Source: Oceanobacillus sojae (GTDB taxonomy: Bacteria > Bacillota > Bacilli > Bacillales > Amphibacillaceae). From it: 64,000 nt of DNA. Made by a program: the position numbers and the translations under genes. Below the pieces are notes generated by a model. The model worked only from the letters and a program-made list of their open reading frames with translations. It did not search any database and had not been told where the DNA came from. Of the stretch, positions 8,376 to 17,752 are shown in pieces. Where the stretch lies: NCBI RefSeq assembly GCF_007991515.1, contig NZ_BJYM01000004.1:124001-188000 (forward strand). The letters are read 5' to 3'. Position 1 is the first letter of the stretch. Each line of letters begins with the position of its first letter.

Positions 8376-9152
8376 TTAAATCTGGCTGATTTTCTGAAGC
8401 GTTGTACGTAATTTAACAATACTTCGTTTATGAATTTGTGAAATTCGGGACGTCGTTAAGCCCAGAACCTGTCCAATTTCCGTAAAGGTTAACTCTTCCT
8501 GATAAAAAAGACTGATTACAAGCTGTTCTTTATCATTCAGTGACTTGATGCCTTCTATTAATTCCTGCTTCCATTCTTCCTGGATAAGCCGGGCTTCCGG
8601 CCTTAAATCCGGTTTATCTGTTACGCTGTAGCCAATGCCTTCTTTGAGGTCATTCTCATGCCCTTTCGGCTTATCTTCAATAGAAAGCATGTTACTCATT
8701 ACTGCATCCCGTAATGTGGTCTCTACGTCTTGTACAGTCATTCCAGTAATTTCAGCAATATCTTCCGGCTGCGCCTCCCGTTGATATTTTTGCTCAAAAG
8801 CTTCACTTGCCTGTTCTACTTTTTTTGTTTTTTCACGGATAGACCGGGGCAGCCAGTCCTCTTTTCTTAAGCCGTCCATAATCGAACCTTTTATTCGAAA
8901 TGAAGCATATGTATCAAACTTCAAATCACGTTTCAATTCAAATTTGTGCAACGCATCATAAAGTCCAAGCAAACCATAACTGCGTATTTCCTCACGGTCA
9001 ACACTGTTCGGCAGTTGACTTACAATTCTTTCCGTGTGAAAGGAAACAAGATACATATAGTTTTCAATAAGTATATTTGCTGCTTCATTATCTTGACTGG
9101 TCATCCATTTATTCCATAACGCTTGCTCTTGTGAAGGGTCCAATGAACTCAA
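8376..9152 (-). CDS. sigD: RNA polymerase sigma-D (FliA/WhiG family) for flagellar and motility genes
   Basis: Directs transcription of late flagellar, chemotaxis and autolysin genes. Region 2 is clear (KFDTYASFRIKGSIMDGLRKEDWLP, quoted in part: FDTYASFRIKG), with region 3 in the middle and the region 4 helix-turn-helix at the C terminus (LTFTEIGQVLGLTTSRISQIH). The likely start is TTG at 9150-9152, about 11 nt after AAAGGAG, giving 258 aa that align with B. subtilis SigD (MQSLN... versus MSSLD...); another TTG at 9173 precedes the ribosome binding site. It follows cheD directly. Its anti-sigma factor FlgM is not in the window. Confidence 0.95.
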   Translation of the reverse strand: MSSLDPSQEQALWNKWMTSQDNEAANILIENYMYLVSFHTERIVSQLPNSVDREEIRSYGLLGLYDALHKFELKRDLKFDTYASFRIKGSIMDGLRKEDWLPRSIREKTKKVEQASEAFEQKYQREAQPEDIAEITGMTVQDVETTLRDAVMSNMLSIEDKPKGHENDLKEGIGYSVTDKPDLRPEARLIQEEWKQELIEGIKSLNDKEQLVISLFYQEELTFTEIGQVLGLTTSRISQIHKRSIVKLRTTLQKISQI

Positions 9153-9178
9153 AGAATGACACGCTCCTTTCAAATCGG

Positions 9179-9670
9179 TTAAATCGTATAAATATCATGA
9201 TTGCGTTTTCTAATCGAAAGCCTTGACGTTTCTGGATCAAATTCAATTGTTCTTCCCAGATTCCCGCCAACGTCTGAGGAAACAATCCTTATATTTAATT
9301 TCCGAAGTGCTTCCTGTACAGCTTCTATATTTTTGTCACCAATTCGCATAAAGCTGGTTCCCTTTCCAGCTTGAAACATTTGAGCCCCGCCGGCCATTTT
9401 AGCTTTAATATCTCTGGCGCCCTGGTCCTGTAACATTTTTAAAAGCTGTGGAATGGCAGTATCTGCATATTTCATAGGATTAGAATTAGCTGCTCTTGCC
9501 TGATTAGAGTCTGGCAGTAAAATATGTGATAATCCCGCTATTCTGCGTTTCTCATCGTATAGTACCGTACCGACACAGGAGCCAAGTCCTAAAGTGCGAA
9601 TCGTATTGGGGTGTTGAACTGTTTTCGTATCTGCAATACCTACATTGACAATCGTTTTTGTAGTAGTCAT
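9179..9670 (-). CDS. cheD: Chemoreceptor glutamine deamidase CheD
   Basis: Deamidates glutamines on chemoreceptors and, in B. subtilis, binds CheC to increase its CheY-P phosphatase activity. The catalytic motif is intact: Cys32 in GLGSCVG and His49 in GLSHILLP. The length of 163 aa is typical. It starts 1 nt after the cheC stop, so translation is coupled, matching the CheC-CheD partnership. The gene lies in the order cheB-cheW-cheC-cheD-sigD, where cheA would normally come between cheB and cheW. Confidence 0.96.
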   Translation of the reverse strand: MTTTKTIVNVGIADTKTVQHPNTIRTLGLGSCVGTVLYDEKRRIAGLSHILLPDSNQARAANSNPMKYADTAIPQLLKMLQDQGARDIKAKMAGGAQMFQAGKGTSFMRIGDKNIEAVQEALRKLNIRIVSSDVGGNLGRTIEFDPETSRLSIRKRNHDIYTI

Positions 9671-9671
9671 A

Positions 9672-10307
9672 TTAATTCCATCCTAATTTGGCAAAGAGCT
9701 TTTGAAAGGATTCTGGATCAGGAATAAACAGGAAATTACCTTTAATATTTTCATGATTTTCTTCCTCTTGCCTTATTTCCGTATCAATAATAATTGCATA
9801 GTCAGTCACTTGAGAAACTTCTAATAGCCCCAATGTCATAATAGCACCTGCCATATCTATTCCCAGATGGGGCACAGAAGGCTGCAGATTCATCCCTGTA
9901 AAATCAGATAGTGCTGTAAGATAAGATCCTGTTAAAATATTTCCGATTTCACTTAATGCAGACATAGCAATTTCTAATTCAGTTCCATTTGTTTGTTCAG
10001 ATAACCGGAATTGATCGTTATGAGTCAGCTTTTGTACCAGATACTCCGCCTCATCAATTTCGACGACAATGGCCATCACACCAGTGATTTCACCTTCTAT
10101 CTGAAACATTAATCCGACAATGGGCTGTTCCGGGCCGCCAACTAATTCAATGACTTCATTAAAATCAGCAATCTCTACACTTGGAACCATCATGTCTATT
10201 TTTTGTCCAAGCAGCATCGACAGAGATGTCGCAGCATTTCCAGCACCGATATTACCTATTTCCTTTAAAATATCCTTTTGAAAAGTAGTTAATTGAAATG
10301 CATCCAT
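9672..10307 (-). CDS. cheC: CheY-P phosphatase CheC
   Basis: Dephosphorylates CheY-P for adaptation in the B. subtilis type system. Both phosphatase helices with the E-x-x-N pattern are visible: LKEIGNIGAGNAATSL at residues 14-29 and ALSEIGNILTGSYLTAL at about 112-128. That makes it a two-site CheC, with the related FliY at 20.1-21.3 kb as the switch-bound phosphatase. The length is 211 aa, typical. It starts 2 nt after the cheW stop. Confidence 0.95.
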   Translation of the reverse strand: MDAFQLTTFQKDILKEIGNIGAGNAATSLSMLLGQKIDMMVPSVEIADFNEVIELVGGPEQPIVGLMFQIEGEITGVMAIVVEIDEAEYLVQKLTHNDQFRLSEQTNGTELEIAMSALSEIGNILTGSYLTALSDFTGMNLQPSVPHLGIDMAGAIMTLGLLEVSQVTDYAIIIDTEIRQEEENHENIKGNFLFIPDPESFQKLFAKLGWN

Positions 10308-10309
10308 GA

Positions 10310-10783
10310 TTAATCATCCGTCTCTTTTGTCTTTATTTCTTCTAAATTTAATAACTTATAAATATCTAATAAAATAATAAGACGGTCATCAAAATTAACA
10401 ACAGAATGCATATATTCTTTTTTAGCCATGCCAATTGTTTCCGGCGGTTCTTCCAAAAGACCGGACGGGATGTCTAAAACGTCATTGGCATTATCTATAA
10501 TCAAGCCTACCTGCGTATCATCAATTCTGGTAATAATAATCTGGTCATCTGTACCATGTGCCTTCTGTTCCCCCAGGCGAATTCGCAGGTCTATTACAGG
10601 AATAATCTTTCCTCTTAAATTAATAACACCTTTAATGTAGCTTTTCTCGTGTGGAACACGGGTAATCGGCAACGATGTCTCGATAGATTCCACAAAGTTC
10701 ACCGGTAAACCGTATTCACTGCCATTTAAATCAAAAATAATTGTTTTTTCCAGTCTTTCTGTAGTTAACTGTTCTTGTTCCAT
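10310..10783 (-). CDS. cheW: Chemotaxis coupling protein CheW
   Basis: A single-domain SH3-like adaptor of 157 aa that links chemoreceptors to the CheA kinase. Typical sequence features are the GLPVNFVESIE start of the domain, the VINLRGKIIPVIDLR core and a C-terminal LLDIxKLL helix. The ATG follows GAAGGGAT. Only 23 nt separate it from the cheB stop, so the usual partner gene cheA is not between them; CheW without CheA would be non-functional for excitation, so cheA must be elsewhere or lost. Confidence 0.95.
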   Translation of the reverse strand: MEQEQLTTERLEKTIIFDLNGSEYGLPVNFVESIETSLPITRVPHEKSYIKGVINLRGKIIPVIDLRIRLGEQKAHGTDDQIIITRIDDTQVGLIIDNANDVLDIPSGLLEEPPETIGMAKKEYMHSVVNFDDRLIILLDIYKLLNLEEIKTKETDD

Positions 10784-10806
10784 TCCAATCTATCCCTTCA
10801 AGTTAT

Positions 10807-11874
10807 TTAGTCTACAAGATTGCTCAGCTGGCTGGCCATTTGATTCAAAGGTACTTGATAATCAGCTAACCCTTCATTGATAATTGATTTGGGCATTCCA
10901 TAAACAATTGCCGTCTCTTCTGTTTCAGCAATAGACAATACATGTGGATTGGCTTTTTTCAGCTCTTTCAGACCGAGTGTTCCATCATTTCCCATTCCTG
11001 TTAAGACACATGTAATAATTTGATAGTTCTTCAACGCACACAAAGAGCGGAATAAAGTATTTACAGAAGGGCGATGTCCGTTATCTGCCGGTTCCTGGTT
11101 TAAAGAGACAATTAACGCCATGCCACTGCTCTTCACTTCCATATGATATCCACCAGGCGCGATATAAACAGTTCCCTTTTTCATTAACTCCCCGTGCTCT
11201 GCCTCTTTTACGGTCACCTTACTAATTTGGTTCAACCGTTCAGATAATGATGCTGTAAATCCAGGGGGCATATGCTGTACAACTGCCACAGGTGCACGAA
11301 GATTTTTTGGCAAAGCGGTAATCACTTCCTGCAACGCTCTGGGACCCCCGGTGGACGTTCCAATTGCAACTAATCTTTTAACGTTGAGTGATGGCTTCTC
11401 AGACAGGCTTATCGGCTGCCGAATATGCTCTATTGGTACATGCTTTTCTGCATTATTTATTTTTTTATGTACTTTGACTGCAGCTGCAGTGTATACTTTA
11501 TTGCAAATTTCTTTTTCTACCGTTTTTATATCTAATGAAATAGCGCCAGACGGCTTTGTAATAAAGTCAACAGCACCAGTGGAAATGGCCTGGATGGTCT
11601 GATCTGCGCCTTTTCTTGTTTCACTGGAAAGCATAACTACCGGGGTAGGACATTGTTCCATAATCTGTTTTAGAGCTTCTAAACCATTAAGCTTCGGCAT
11701 TTGAACATCCATCGTAATTACGTCAGGATGCAGTTTTTTTACTTTATTTACACCGTCCAAACCATGAACGGCTGTTCCAACAACTTGAAATCTGCCATCC
11801 TCTGTTAAAATTTCTGAAATCATTTTTCTCATAAATGCAGAATCATCTACGACAAGTACATTAACCAGAGTCAT
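10807..11874 (-). CDS. cheB: Protein-glutamate methylesterase/response regulator CheB
   Basis: Removes methyl groups from chemoreceptors when phosphorylated by CheA. The receiver domain (residues 1-120) has the acidic pair Asp10/Asp11 and phosphoacceptor Asp56 (TMDVQMP). The esterase domain (about 165-355) carries the catalytic triad Ser174 (GTSTGGP), His201 (QHMPPG) and Asp297 (GMGNDG). The length is 355 aa, full. It starts 4 nt after flhG. Since all catalytic residues are intact, it is presumably active, which makes the absence of cheA next to it striking. Confidence 0.97.
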   Translation of the reverse strand: MTLVNVLVVDDSAFMRKMISEILTEDGRFQVVGTAVHGLDGVNKVKKLHPDVITMDVQMPKLNGLEALKQIMEQCPTPVVMLSSETRKGADQTIQAISTGAVDFITKPSGAISLDIKTVEKEICNKVYTAAAVKVHKKINNAEKHVPIEHIRQPISLSEKPSLNVKRLVAIGTSTGGPRALQEVITALPKNLRAPVAVVQHMPPGFTASLSERLNQISKVTVKEAEHGELMKKGTVYIAPGGYHMEVKSSGMALIVSLNQEPADNGHRPSVNTLFRSLCALKNYQIITCVLTGMGNDGTLGLKELKKANPHVLSIAETEETAIVYGMPKSIINEGLADYQVPLNQMASQLSNLVD

Positions 11875-11878
11875 TCTC

Positions 11879-12730
11879 TCACCTCTCCATAAAATGTTTT
11901 ATCCGCTCCATGAAACTGCCAGACCTACGTAAAGGCCCGCTTGTTTGATTTACATAGGTATGCAGAATTGAATCTACAGCTTTAGAAGCCTTTGTTTTCG
12001 GATATAGTATAGTATATGGTTTTTGATGCATTACTGCTTTCATAACATTTCCGTCTTCTGGAATGAACCCCAGACCTTGGGCTTCTCCATCTAAGAAACG
12101 GTGAATAATGGTATGAAAATTATTTAAAATATTTTGCCCATCCCTGCTATTTCTTGAACGGTTTAAAATAGTGTAAATTGGCATATCTGCCTGATTTAAT
12201 AAAATATGCTTTATCATCCCATATGCATCTGTAATAGAAGTAGGCTCGGGTGTGGTTACGATAAAGCATTCATCTGCTGACATGATGAAAAATAACGCCG
12301 TTTCTGTAACACCGGCCCCCATATCAAACAGAACATAATCATATTCTCTTAATGTCAGCTCCAGCCCTTGATAAAAAATAGCTTTTTTATGCTGATCTAT
12401 CTCTAAAAAGTCACGCAGACCAGAGCCCCCGGGAACGTAGTCAACGCCGTAGTTGCTTTTTACAATAGCATCTTGAATGGAGATTCGATTATTTAAAACA
12501 TCTGCTATAGAATGCTTTGTCTGCATACCAAGAAGCAAATCAATATTTCCCATGCCAACATCCAGATCAAATACTAAAATACGATGTTTTTCTTTTGCAA
12601 GTTTAATAGAAAAATTCAAAGTGAAATTTGACTTTCCTACACCACCCTTACCGCTGCATATGGCTATCGTTTTCGCTGCTCTGTGCGGAGCAAGCTGGTT
12701 TCTTAGTTTTTCAGCCTGATCATAACTCAT
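11879..12730 (-). CDS. flhG: MinD-like ATPase FlhG (YlxH), flagellar number/placement regulator
   Basis: ATPase that works with FlhF to set flagellar position and number. It has the deviant Walker A motif KGGVGKS at residues 28-34 (CSGKGGVGKSN), the DLDVGMGNIDLLLG segment and the VLFDMGAG switch typical of the MinD/ParA family, and a C-terminal amphipathic tail (RRSGSFMERIKHFMER) that probably binds membrane. A DQAEKLR N-terminal motif as in FlhG activates FlhF GTPase. It overlaps flhF by 4 nt (ATGA), so the pair is translationally coupled. Confidence 0.94.
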   Translation of the reverse strand: MSYDQAEKLRNQLAPHRAAKTIAICSGKGGVGKSNFTLNFSIKLAKEKHRILVFDLDVGMGNIDLLLGMQTKHSIADVLNNRISIQDAIVKSNYGVDYVPGGSGLRDFLEIDQHKKAIFYQGLELTLREYDYVLFDMGAGVTETALFFIMSADECFIVTTPEPTSITDAYGMIKHILLNQADMPIYTILNRSRNSRDGQNILNNFHTIIHRFLDGEAQGLGFIPEDGNVMKAVMHQKPYTILYPKTKASKAVDSILHTYVNQTSGPLRRSGSFMERIKHFMER

Positions 12731-13836
12731 TGTTCATCACCTGCAATAAAACGACTAAGCTGCTTTATTGTTGGATCGACCATATCCTCCGGAACATCCT
12801 GACCATTTGTTATATACCCTATCCGAATGCCTGAATAACTTGATACCGCATTTAGGATATTGCCGTATTGTTCTGTTTCATCCAGCTTTGTCAATATAAG
12901 GCCATGTATTCCAATCGCATCAAACTTCCCGTAAATATCCAGAAAATCTTTCGGCTTTGCAGTCATGGACAAGACAAGATAATTTGTTACCTCGTCAGGG
13001 TTTATCCAGTCTGCTAAATCGTTTAAGTAAGCATCGTCCCGATAATTTCTGCCTGCTGTATCTACTAAAATCACATCATAGTCCTGTAATTGTTCTATAT
13101 ACTTGCGATATTCTTGTTTATTATAAGCCACTTGTACAGGTATATGAAGAATCTTCGCATATGTTTTCAGCTGTTCAACAGCTGCAATCCGGTACGTATC
13201 CAGCGTAATAAACGCTACTTTTTTATTCTCAGCTAGTTGCATCCGTGCAGCAATTTTTGCAATAGTGGTCGTCTTCCCTACACCAGTTGGTCCAACAAAT
13301 TGAATCACCTTATGATTATAGGTGAAGCCTAATTCCAGACCTTCTAAACGTTTTTCTATCTTTTCGTGAACAGCTTGCTTTAATGTACTTGAATCTTCTT
13401 GAGAGGCAGTTCCTGGGTCGTTTCCTTCCTTCACGATATTCAAAGCAATATCAGGAAGTACTTCCTGCTGTATTAAGCCATCATAGATTATCTGTTCCTC
13501 TGGCGTTAACCTGAACTGCAGCTGTCTGCTTTGCGCTTCTAACAGTTTATAAACCTGTTCCATTTCTTTAGAACGCGGAGCATCTTTTATTTCTTCCCGG
13601 ACCATTTCTTTCTTAAGAACAGGAGCTTCCTTTCGAATTGCAGCTTTTTTAGCAGGTTTCACCGGCTCTGGATCATAACCGGCAACAACCTCGATATAAT
13701 TTTTTTTAAAGAGCCCTAAGATACCGCCTGATTTAATTTGTCTTGATTGTAAAATCACTGCATCTGTGCCAAAATCTTTTCTAACTTGCTTCATCACTTC
13801 CGGCATAGATGGAGCTTTATATTTTTTTATTTTCAT
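12727..13836 (-). CDS. flhF: SRP-type GTPase FlhF
   Basis: Third member of the Ffh/FtsY GTPase group, recruiting early flagellar components to the assembly site. The NG domain occupies about residues 115-369 with G1 GPTGVGKTT at 182-190, the DTYRIAAVEQL insertion motif, DTAGRNYRD and TKLDE. The N-terminal 110 residues form the basic, poorly conserved B domain. The length is 369 aa, near B. subtilis FlhF. It overlaps flhA by 4 nt upstream and flhG by 4 nt downstream. Confidence 0.96.
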   Translation of the reverse strand: MKIKKYKAPSMPEVMKQVRKDFGTDAVILQSRQIKSGGILGLFKKNYIEVVAGYDPEPVKPAKKAAIRKEAPVLKKEMVREEIKDAPRSKEMEQVYKLLEAQSRQLQFRLTPEEQIIYDGLIQQEVLPDIALNIVKEGNDPGTASQEDSSTLKQAVHEKIEKRLEGLELGFTYNHKVIQFVGPTGVGKTTTIAKIAARMQLAENKKVAFITLDTYRIAAVEQLKTYAKILHIPVQVAYNKQEYRKYIEQLQDYDVILVDTAGRNYRDDAYLNDLADWINPDEVTNYLVLSMTAKPKDFLDIYGKFDAIGIHGLILTKLDETEQYGNILNAVSSYSGIRIGYITNGQDVPEDMVDPTIKQLSRFIAGDEQ

Positions 13837-15866
13837 GCGATATTCACCACCCCAACGCTTTGTACCTCAACAGTAGGTTCTAATTCATTATACGACAATA
13901 CAACAACTTGAGGTAAAAACCGGTCTAACAATTGTTTTAAATACATCCGGACTGCAGGAGAGCAGATAATAATAGTTGTTTCTTCCTGTAAGGATACTTT
14001 TTCAGCTTCTTTATGAATTGCTTGAATAATAGCCTGCTGCTGATCTGGATCTAATGATAGATAATTTCCATGCTCTGTTTGTTGAATATGGTCAGCAATT
14101 GCTTTTTCGACTTTGCCGGAAACAGTAATTACCTTTAACAAGTTATCATCTTTCACATAGCTTTTTGTAATTTGTGATGCCAATGCTTGTCTAACGTATT
14201 CTCCTAAAACATCAGTATCATTTGTCAATTTAGCAAAATCAGCAAGCGTTTCAAAAATCACTGGCATATTTCGAATAGATACACTTTCTCTTAGCAGTTT
14301 TGCCAATACTTTTTGAATATCACCAATAGATAAAGGTTCAGGAGTTACTTCTTCCACTAAAATTGGGTTGGTTTCTTTTAAATGATCGATAAGCTGTTTT
14401 GTTTCTTCTCTTCCCAAAAGCTCAAATGCATGCTTCTTGATAACTTCTGTAAGATGAGTGGACACAACTGAAGGTGGATCAACCACTGTATAACCAGACA
14501 ATTCTGCTTCATCTTTTACATTTTCACTAATCCATTTTGCCGGCAGACCAAAAGCCGGCTCTTTCGTATCAATTCCCTCTACATCATCCTCTAAAAAGTC
14601 AGGTGCCATTGCTAAATAATGATCCAGCATTAACTCCCCGCTGGCAACCGTGTCACCTTTTATCTTTAATTGATATTCATTCGGCTGGAGCTGTATATTA
14701 TCCCGTATTCGGACTACTGGTATGACCATCCCTAATTCAATAGCAAGCTGTCTCCGAATCATAATTACTCTATCCAGCAGATCACCGCCCTGAGATGTAT
14801 CGGCTAAAGGAATTAACCCATAACCAAATTCAAATTCTATCGGATCCATATTTAAGAGATTTATAACATTCTCCTGCTGTTTTAAAGCAGTTGATTCCGT
14901 TTCTTCTTCCTCTTCTTCTGTAACCTCTTCTGGTTCCGTCGTTCTTTTTTCCATCCAATAGCCGCTAAAAGCCAGGAAGGCTGCAAGAAGCGTAGTTAAG
15001 AAAAAGTTTATCGGTGTTAGACCAAGCAAGAAAATAGCTCCTGCTGCAATATATAAAAGCTTTGGGAACTGCAGCAGCTGATCTGTCACATCAGCGCTTA
15101 AATTACTTCCTCTGGCGGACCTTGTAACAACAATCCCGGTTGCGGTTGAAATTAGCAATGCTGGAATTTGGCTCACCAGGCCATCCCCGACAGTAAGTCT
15201 CATAAATAAATCAACAGATTCCTGCATGGACAGACCCATTTGCACAACACCAATAATCATTCCAAAAAGAATATTGATAAGAACAATAATAATTCCGGCT
15301 ATGGCATCTCCTTTTACGAATTTACTTGCCCCATCCATGGATCCATGGAAATCTGCTTCATTTTCGATTTTTTCCCGTCGTTCCTTTGCCTGACTTTCCG
15401 TAATTAAACCGGCATTTAAATCAGCATCGACACTCATCTGCTTCCCTGGCATCCCGTCAAGGGAGAACCTGGCAGCTACTTCAGATACACGCTCTGCACC
15501 CTTGGTAATAACAATAAAATTAATAATAACCAAAATAATAAATACGACAAATCCGACTAAAGGATTGTTTCCAATTACAAAAGAGCCGAATGTTTCTACG
15601 ACTCCTCCTGCATCACCTTCAGAGAGAATGGCCCGGGTCGTTGACACATTTAAAGCTAACCGGAATAATGTCAAAAGCAAAATCAGTGTTGGAAACACCG
15701 AAAACTGCAACGGTTCCGTTGTATTCATTGCCACTAAAATAACAACCAATGCAAGTATTATATTAATTAATATGAGAAAGCTTAAAAGTCCTCCTGGCAT
15801 TGGTATAACCAGCATGACAATTACTAGTATAACGCCTAAGAGAACCGCAATATCCCGGACTTTCAT
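13833..15866 (-). CDS. flhA: Flagellar type III export protein FlhA
   Basis: Major membrane component of the flagellar export gate. The N-terminal half has about eight membrane segments; the conserved FHIPEP loop follows the sixth (FSLDGMPGKQMSVDADLNAG region). The cytosolic C-terminal half (about 330-677) is the substrate and chaperone docking platform. I chose ATG 15866 (9 nt after GGAG), giving 677 aa, the same as B. subtilis FlhA; an ATG 6 nt upstream is too close to the ribosome binding site. It lies between flhB and flhF. Confidence 0.97.
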   Translation of the reverse strand: MKVRDIAVLLGVILVIVMLVIPMPGGLLSFLILINIILALVVILVAMNTTEPLQFSVFPTLILLLTLFRLALNVSTTRAILSEGDAGGVVETFGSFVIGNNPLVGFVVFIILVIINFIVITKGAERVSEVAARFSLDGMPGKQMSVDADLNAGLITESQAKERREKIENEADFHGSMDGASKFVKGDAIAGIIIVLINILFGMIIGVVQMGLSMQESVDLFMRLTVGDGLVSQIPALLISTATGIVVTRSARGSNLSADVTDQLLQFPKLLYIAAGAIFLLGLTPINFFLTTLLAAFLAFSGYWMEKRTTEPEEVTEEEEEETESTALKQQENVINLLNMDPIEFEFGYGLIPLADTSQGGDLLDRVIMIRRQLAIELGMVIPVVRIRDNIQLQPNEYQLKIKGDTVASGELMLDHYLAMAPDFLEDDVEGIDTKEPAFGLPAKWISENVKDEAELSGYTVVDPPSVVSTHLTEVIKKHAFELLGREETKQLIDHLKETNPILVEEVTPEPLSIGDIQKVLAKLLRESVSIRNMPVIFETLADFAKLTNDTDVLGEYVRQALASQITKSYVKDDNLLKVITVSGKVEKAIADHIQQTEHGNYLSLDPDQQQAIIQAIHKEAEKVSLQEETTIIICSPAVRMYLKQLLDRFLPQVVVLSYNELEPTVEVQSVGVVNIA

Positions 15867-15886
15867 TTCCATTCTCTCCTAACTTC

Positions 15887-16966
15887 TTACGCTTTTTTCT
15901 CCATTTGATAAACATAAGCAAGAACTTCTGCAACCGGCTGAAAGTATTCCTCTGGAATGACTTCGCCAATTTCTGCTGCTGCATATAATGCTCTTGCCAG
16001 AGAACGATTTTCTATCATATGTACATTGTGTTCCTTTGCAATTTCTTTGATACGCTGCGCAATGCTGTCCGTTCCTTTCGCAATAATAAACGGTGCCTCT
16101 GCCTTTACTTCATCATATTTAATTGCAATTGCATAGTGGGTGGGATTTGTAATAATAACATCCGCGCCTGGAACTTCACTCATCATTCTTCTTGTTGCTA
16201 TCTGCCGCTGTTTTTCTTTCATTTTTGATTTAATTAAAGGATCCCCTTCAACATTTTTATACTCATCTTTAATATCCTGCTTGGACATACGAATGTTTTT
16301 CTCAAAATCATACTTTTGATACATATAATCTAAAACACCTAAAAAAATTAATAAAGCAATAGCCGAAAATGCCATTATTGCTGTAACCCGTGCAAAGAAT
16401 CCCAATGCTCCCTCTGCATCTAAAAAAGCTGTCATGAGCATCTGATCTTTATTCATCCAAATTACTGTAAATGTTACCGCACCAACCAATGTAATTTTTA
16501 ATAAAGATTTTAAAAACTCCACTAACGCACGTATGGAAAAAATCCGTTTTGCTCCTTTAATAGGATCAATTTTTTTCAAATCAAACTTCAAGGGCTCTGT
16601 TGTAAATAAGAACCTGACCTGAAGCAGGTTAGCAGCCAAACCGGAAATAATGGCAATCAGCATGATGGGAGCAACCATTAAAACTGCTTGAAGAAATGAA
16701 TCATTAAACATCGTTTGAATCGAATTATTAGTCACTTCCCAATGAATGTATTCCGTAAATGATTTTTTATAAAATCCTGTCATATACTGAAGTATATAAC
16801 CGCCAAAAACAAACAAACCGATAAAACATCCAAGCAGCAGGACGGCTGTATTTATATCCTGACTTTTGGCAATCCGCCCTTTTTTGCGTTCATCCTGTCT
16901 TTTCTTTGGAGTGGCTTTTTCTGTTTTTTCACCCGCGAAAAATTGTAAGTCTAATGTCAAAAACAC
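15887..16966 (-). CDS. flhB: Flagellar type III export switch protein FlhB
   Basis: Export gate component whose autocleavage switches export from rod/hook to filament substrates. The autocleavage motif NPTH is at residues 274-277. Four membrane segments occupy the N-terminal part and the N terminus has the conserved DLQFFAGEKTEKAT. The start is taken as GTG at 16964-16966, 8 nt after GGAGG, giving 359 aa (B. subtilis has about 360); an ATG at 16981 overlaps the fliR end and the ribosome binding site itself. A second protein related only to the C-terminal part of FlhB is encoded at 44.7-45.0 kb. Confidence 0.96.
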   Translation of the reverse strand: MFLTLDLQFFAGEKTEKATPKKRQDERKKGRIAKSQDINTAVLLLGCFIGLFVFGGYILQYMTGFYKKSFTEYIHWEVTNNSIQTMFNDSFLQAVLMVAPIMLIAIISGLAANLLQVRFLFTTEPLKFDLKKIDPIKGAKRIFSIRALVEFLKSLLKITLVGAVTFTVIWMNKDQMLMTAFLDAEGALGFFARVTAIMAFSAIALLIFLGVLDYMYQKYDFEKNIRMSKQDIKDEYKNVEGDPLIKSKMKEKQRQIATRRMMSEVPGADVIITNPTHYAIAIKYDEVKAEAPFIIAKGTDSIAQRIKEIAKEHNVHMIENRSLARALYAAAEIGEVIPEEYFQPVAEVLAYVYQMEKKA

Positions 16967-16967
16967 A

Positions 16968-17747
16968 TTAAGCACCTCCAAATAAAGCCATTAATTCCAC
17001 CATTACACGATACATTGCCTCAAAAACATATTGTAATAAGCCTATGTAAAGTGCGAGAAAAACAAGGATTGCTGCAAAGCTCACAAGAATTTTTATTGGC
17101 AAGCCGACAACAAAAACATTCATTTGCGGTACCGTACGCGCTACGATCCCCAAAGCAACATCTACTAAAAACAAGCAGCCTACAATGGGGATAGCGATTT
17201 GAAAAGCAATGAGGAACATCGTATTAAATGTCGTCAGTACAAGCTCAATAATACTCTCTTCGCCAAATGGGATAAATTGATCTAATGAAATATAAGAAAA
17301 GCTGTTCATCATTCCATTTAAAATCATATGATGGCCGTCTACAGATAAAAAAAATAATAACGCAATAATATAAAAATATTGACCTGTCAATGGACTTTGT
17401 GCACCTGTTTGCGGGTCTACAACATTGGCAATAGCAAAACCCATTTGGAAATCAATAAAACCGCCGGCAACTTGAATAGCAGATACTAAAATAAACGCAA
17501 TTAATCCAATACAAATACCGACAAGCGCTTCTTTCACCAGCAGAAATATATATAAATCATTCAGGGCAACATTACCGATGTCCACTGAGGAAATTAAAAT
17601 GATTGTCAGAAAAAAACTGATTCCTATTTTAAATTGAACCGGAACTGACCGATAAGAGAACAGAGGCATAATTACAAAGAATGCCATAATACGAACAAAA
17701 ATCAGAATGAATGCCGGAACAAGATTCCAGTTTATAATATCAATCAT
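16968..17747 (-). CDS. fliR: Flagellar export protein FliR
   Basis: Polytopic inner-membrane protein that forms the export gate with FliP and FliQ. The 259-residue sequence is strongly hydrophobic with about six to seven segments and the family motif GGFIDFQMGFAIANVVDP. It begins 5 nt after the fliQ stop and ends next to the flhB start, the standard fliP-fliQ-fliR-flhB order apart from the element inserted between fliP and fliQ. Confidence 0.96.
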   Translation of the reverse strand: MIDIINWNLVPAFILIFVRIMAFFVIMPLFSYRSVPVQFKIGISFFLTIILISSVDIGNVALNDLYIFLLVKEALVGICIGLIAFILVSAIQVAGGFIDFQMGFAIANVVDPQTGAQSPLTGQYFYIIALLFFLSVDGHHMILNGMMNSFSYISLDQFIPFGEESIIELVLTTFNTMFLIAFQIAIPIVGCLFLVDVALGIVARTVPQMNVFVVGLPIKILVSFAAILVFLALYIGLLQYVFEAMYRVMVELMALFGGA

Positions 17748-17752
17748 TCGTA

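Noticed and set aside
15502-15882. Plus-strand frame of 126 codons
   Set aside because: Antisense shadow of flhA; no start signals.
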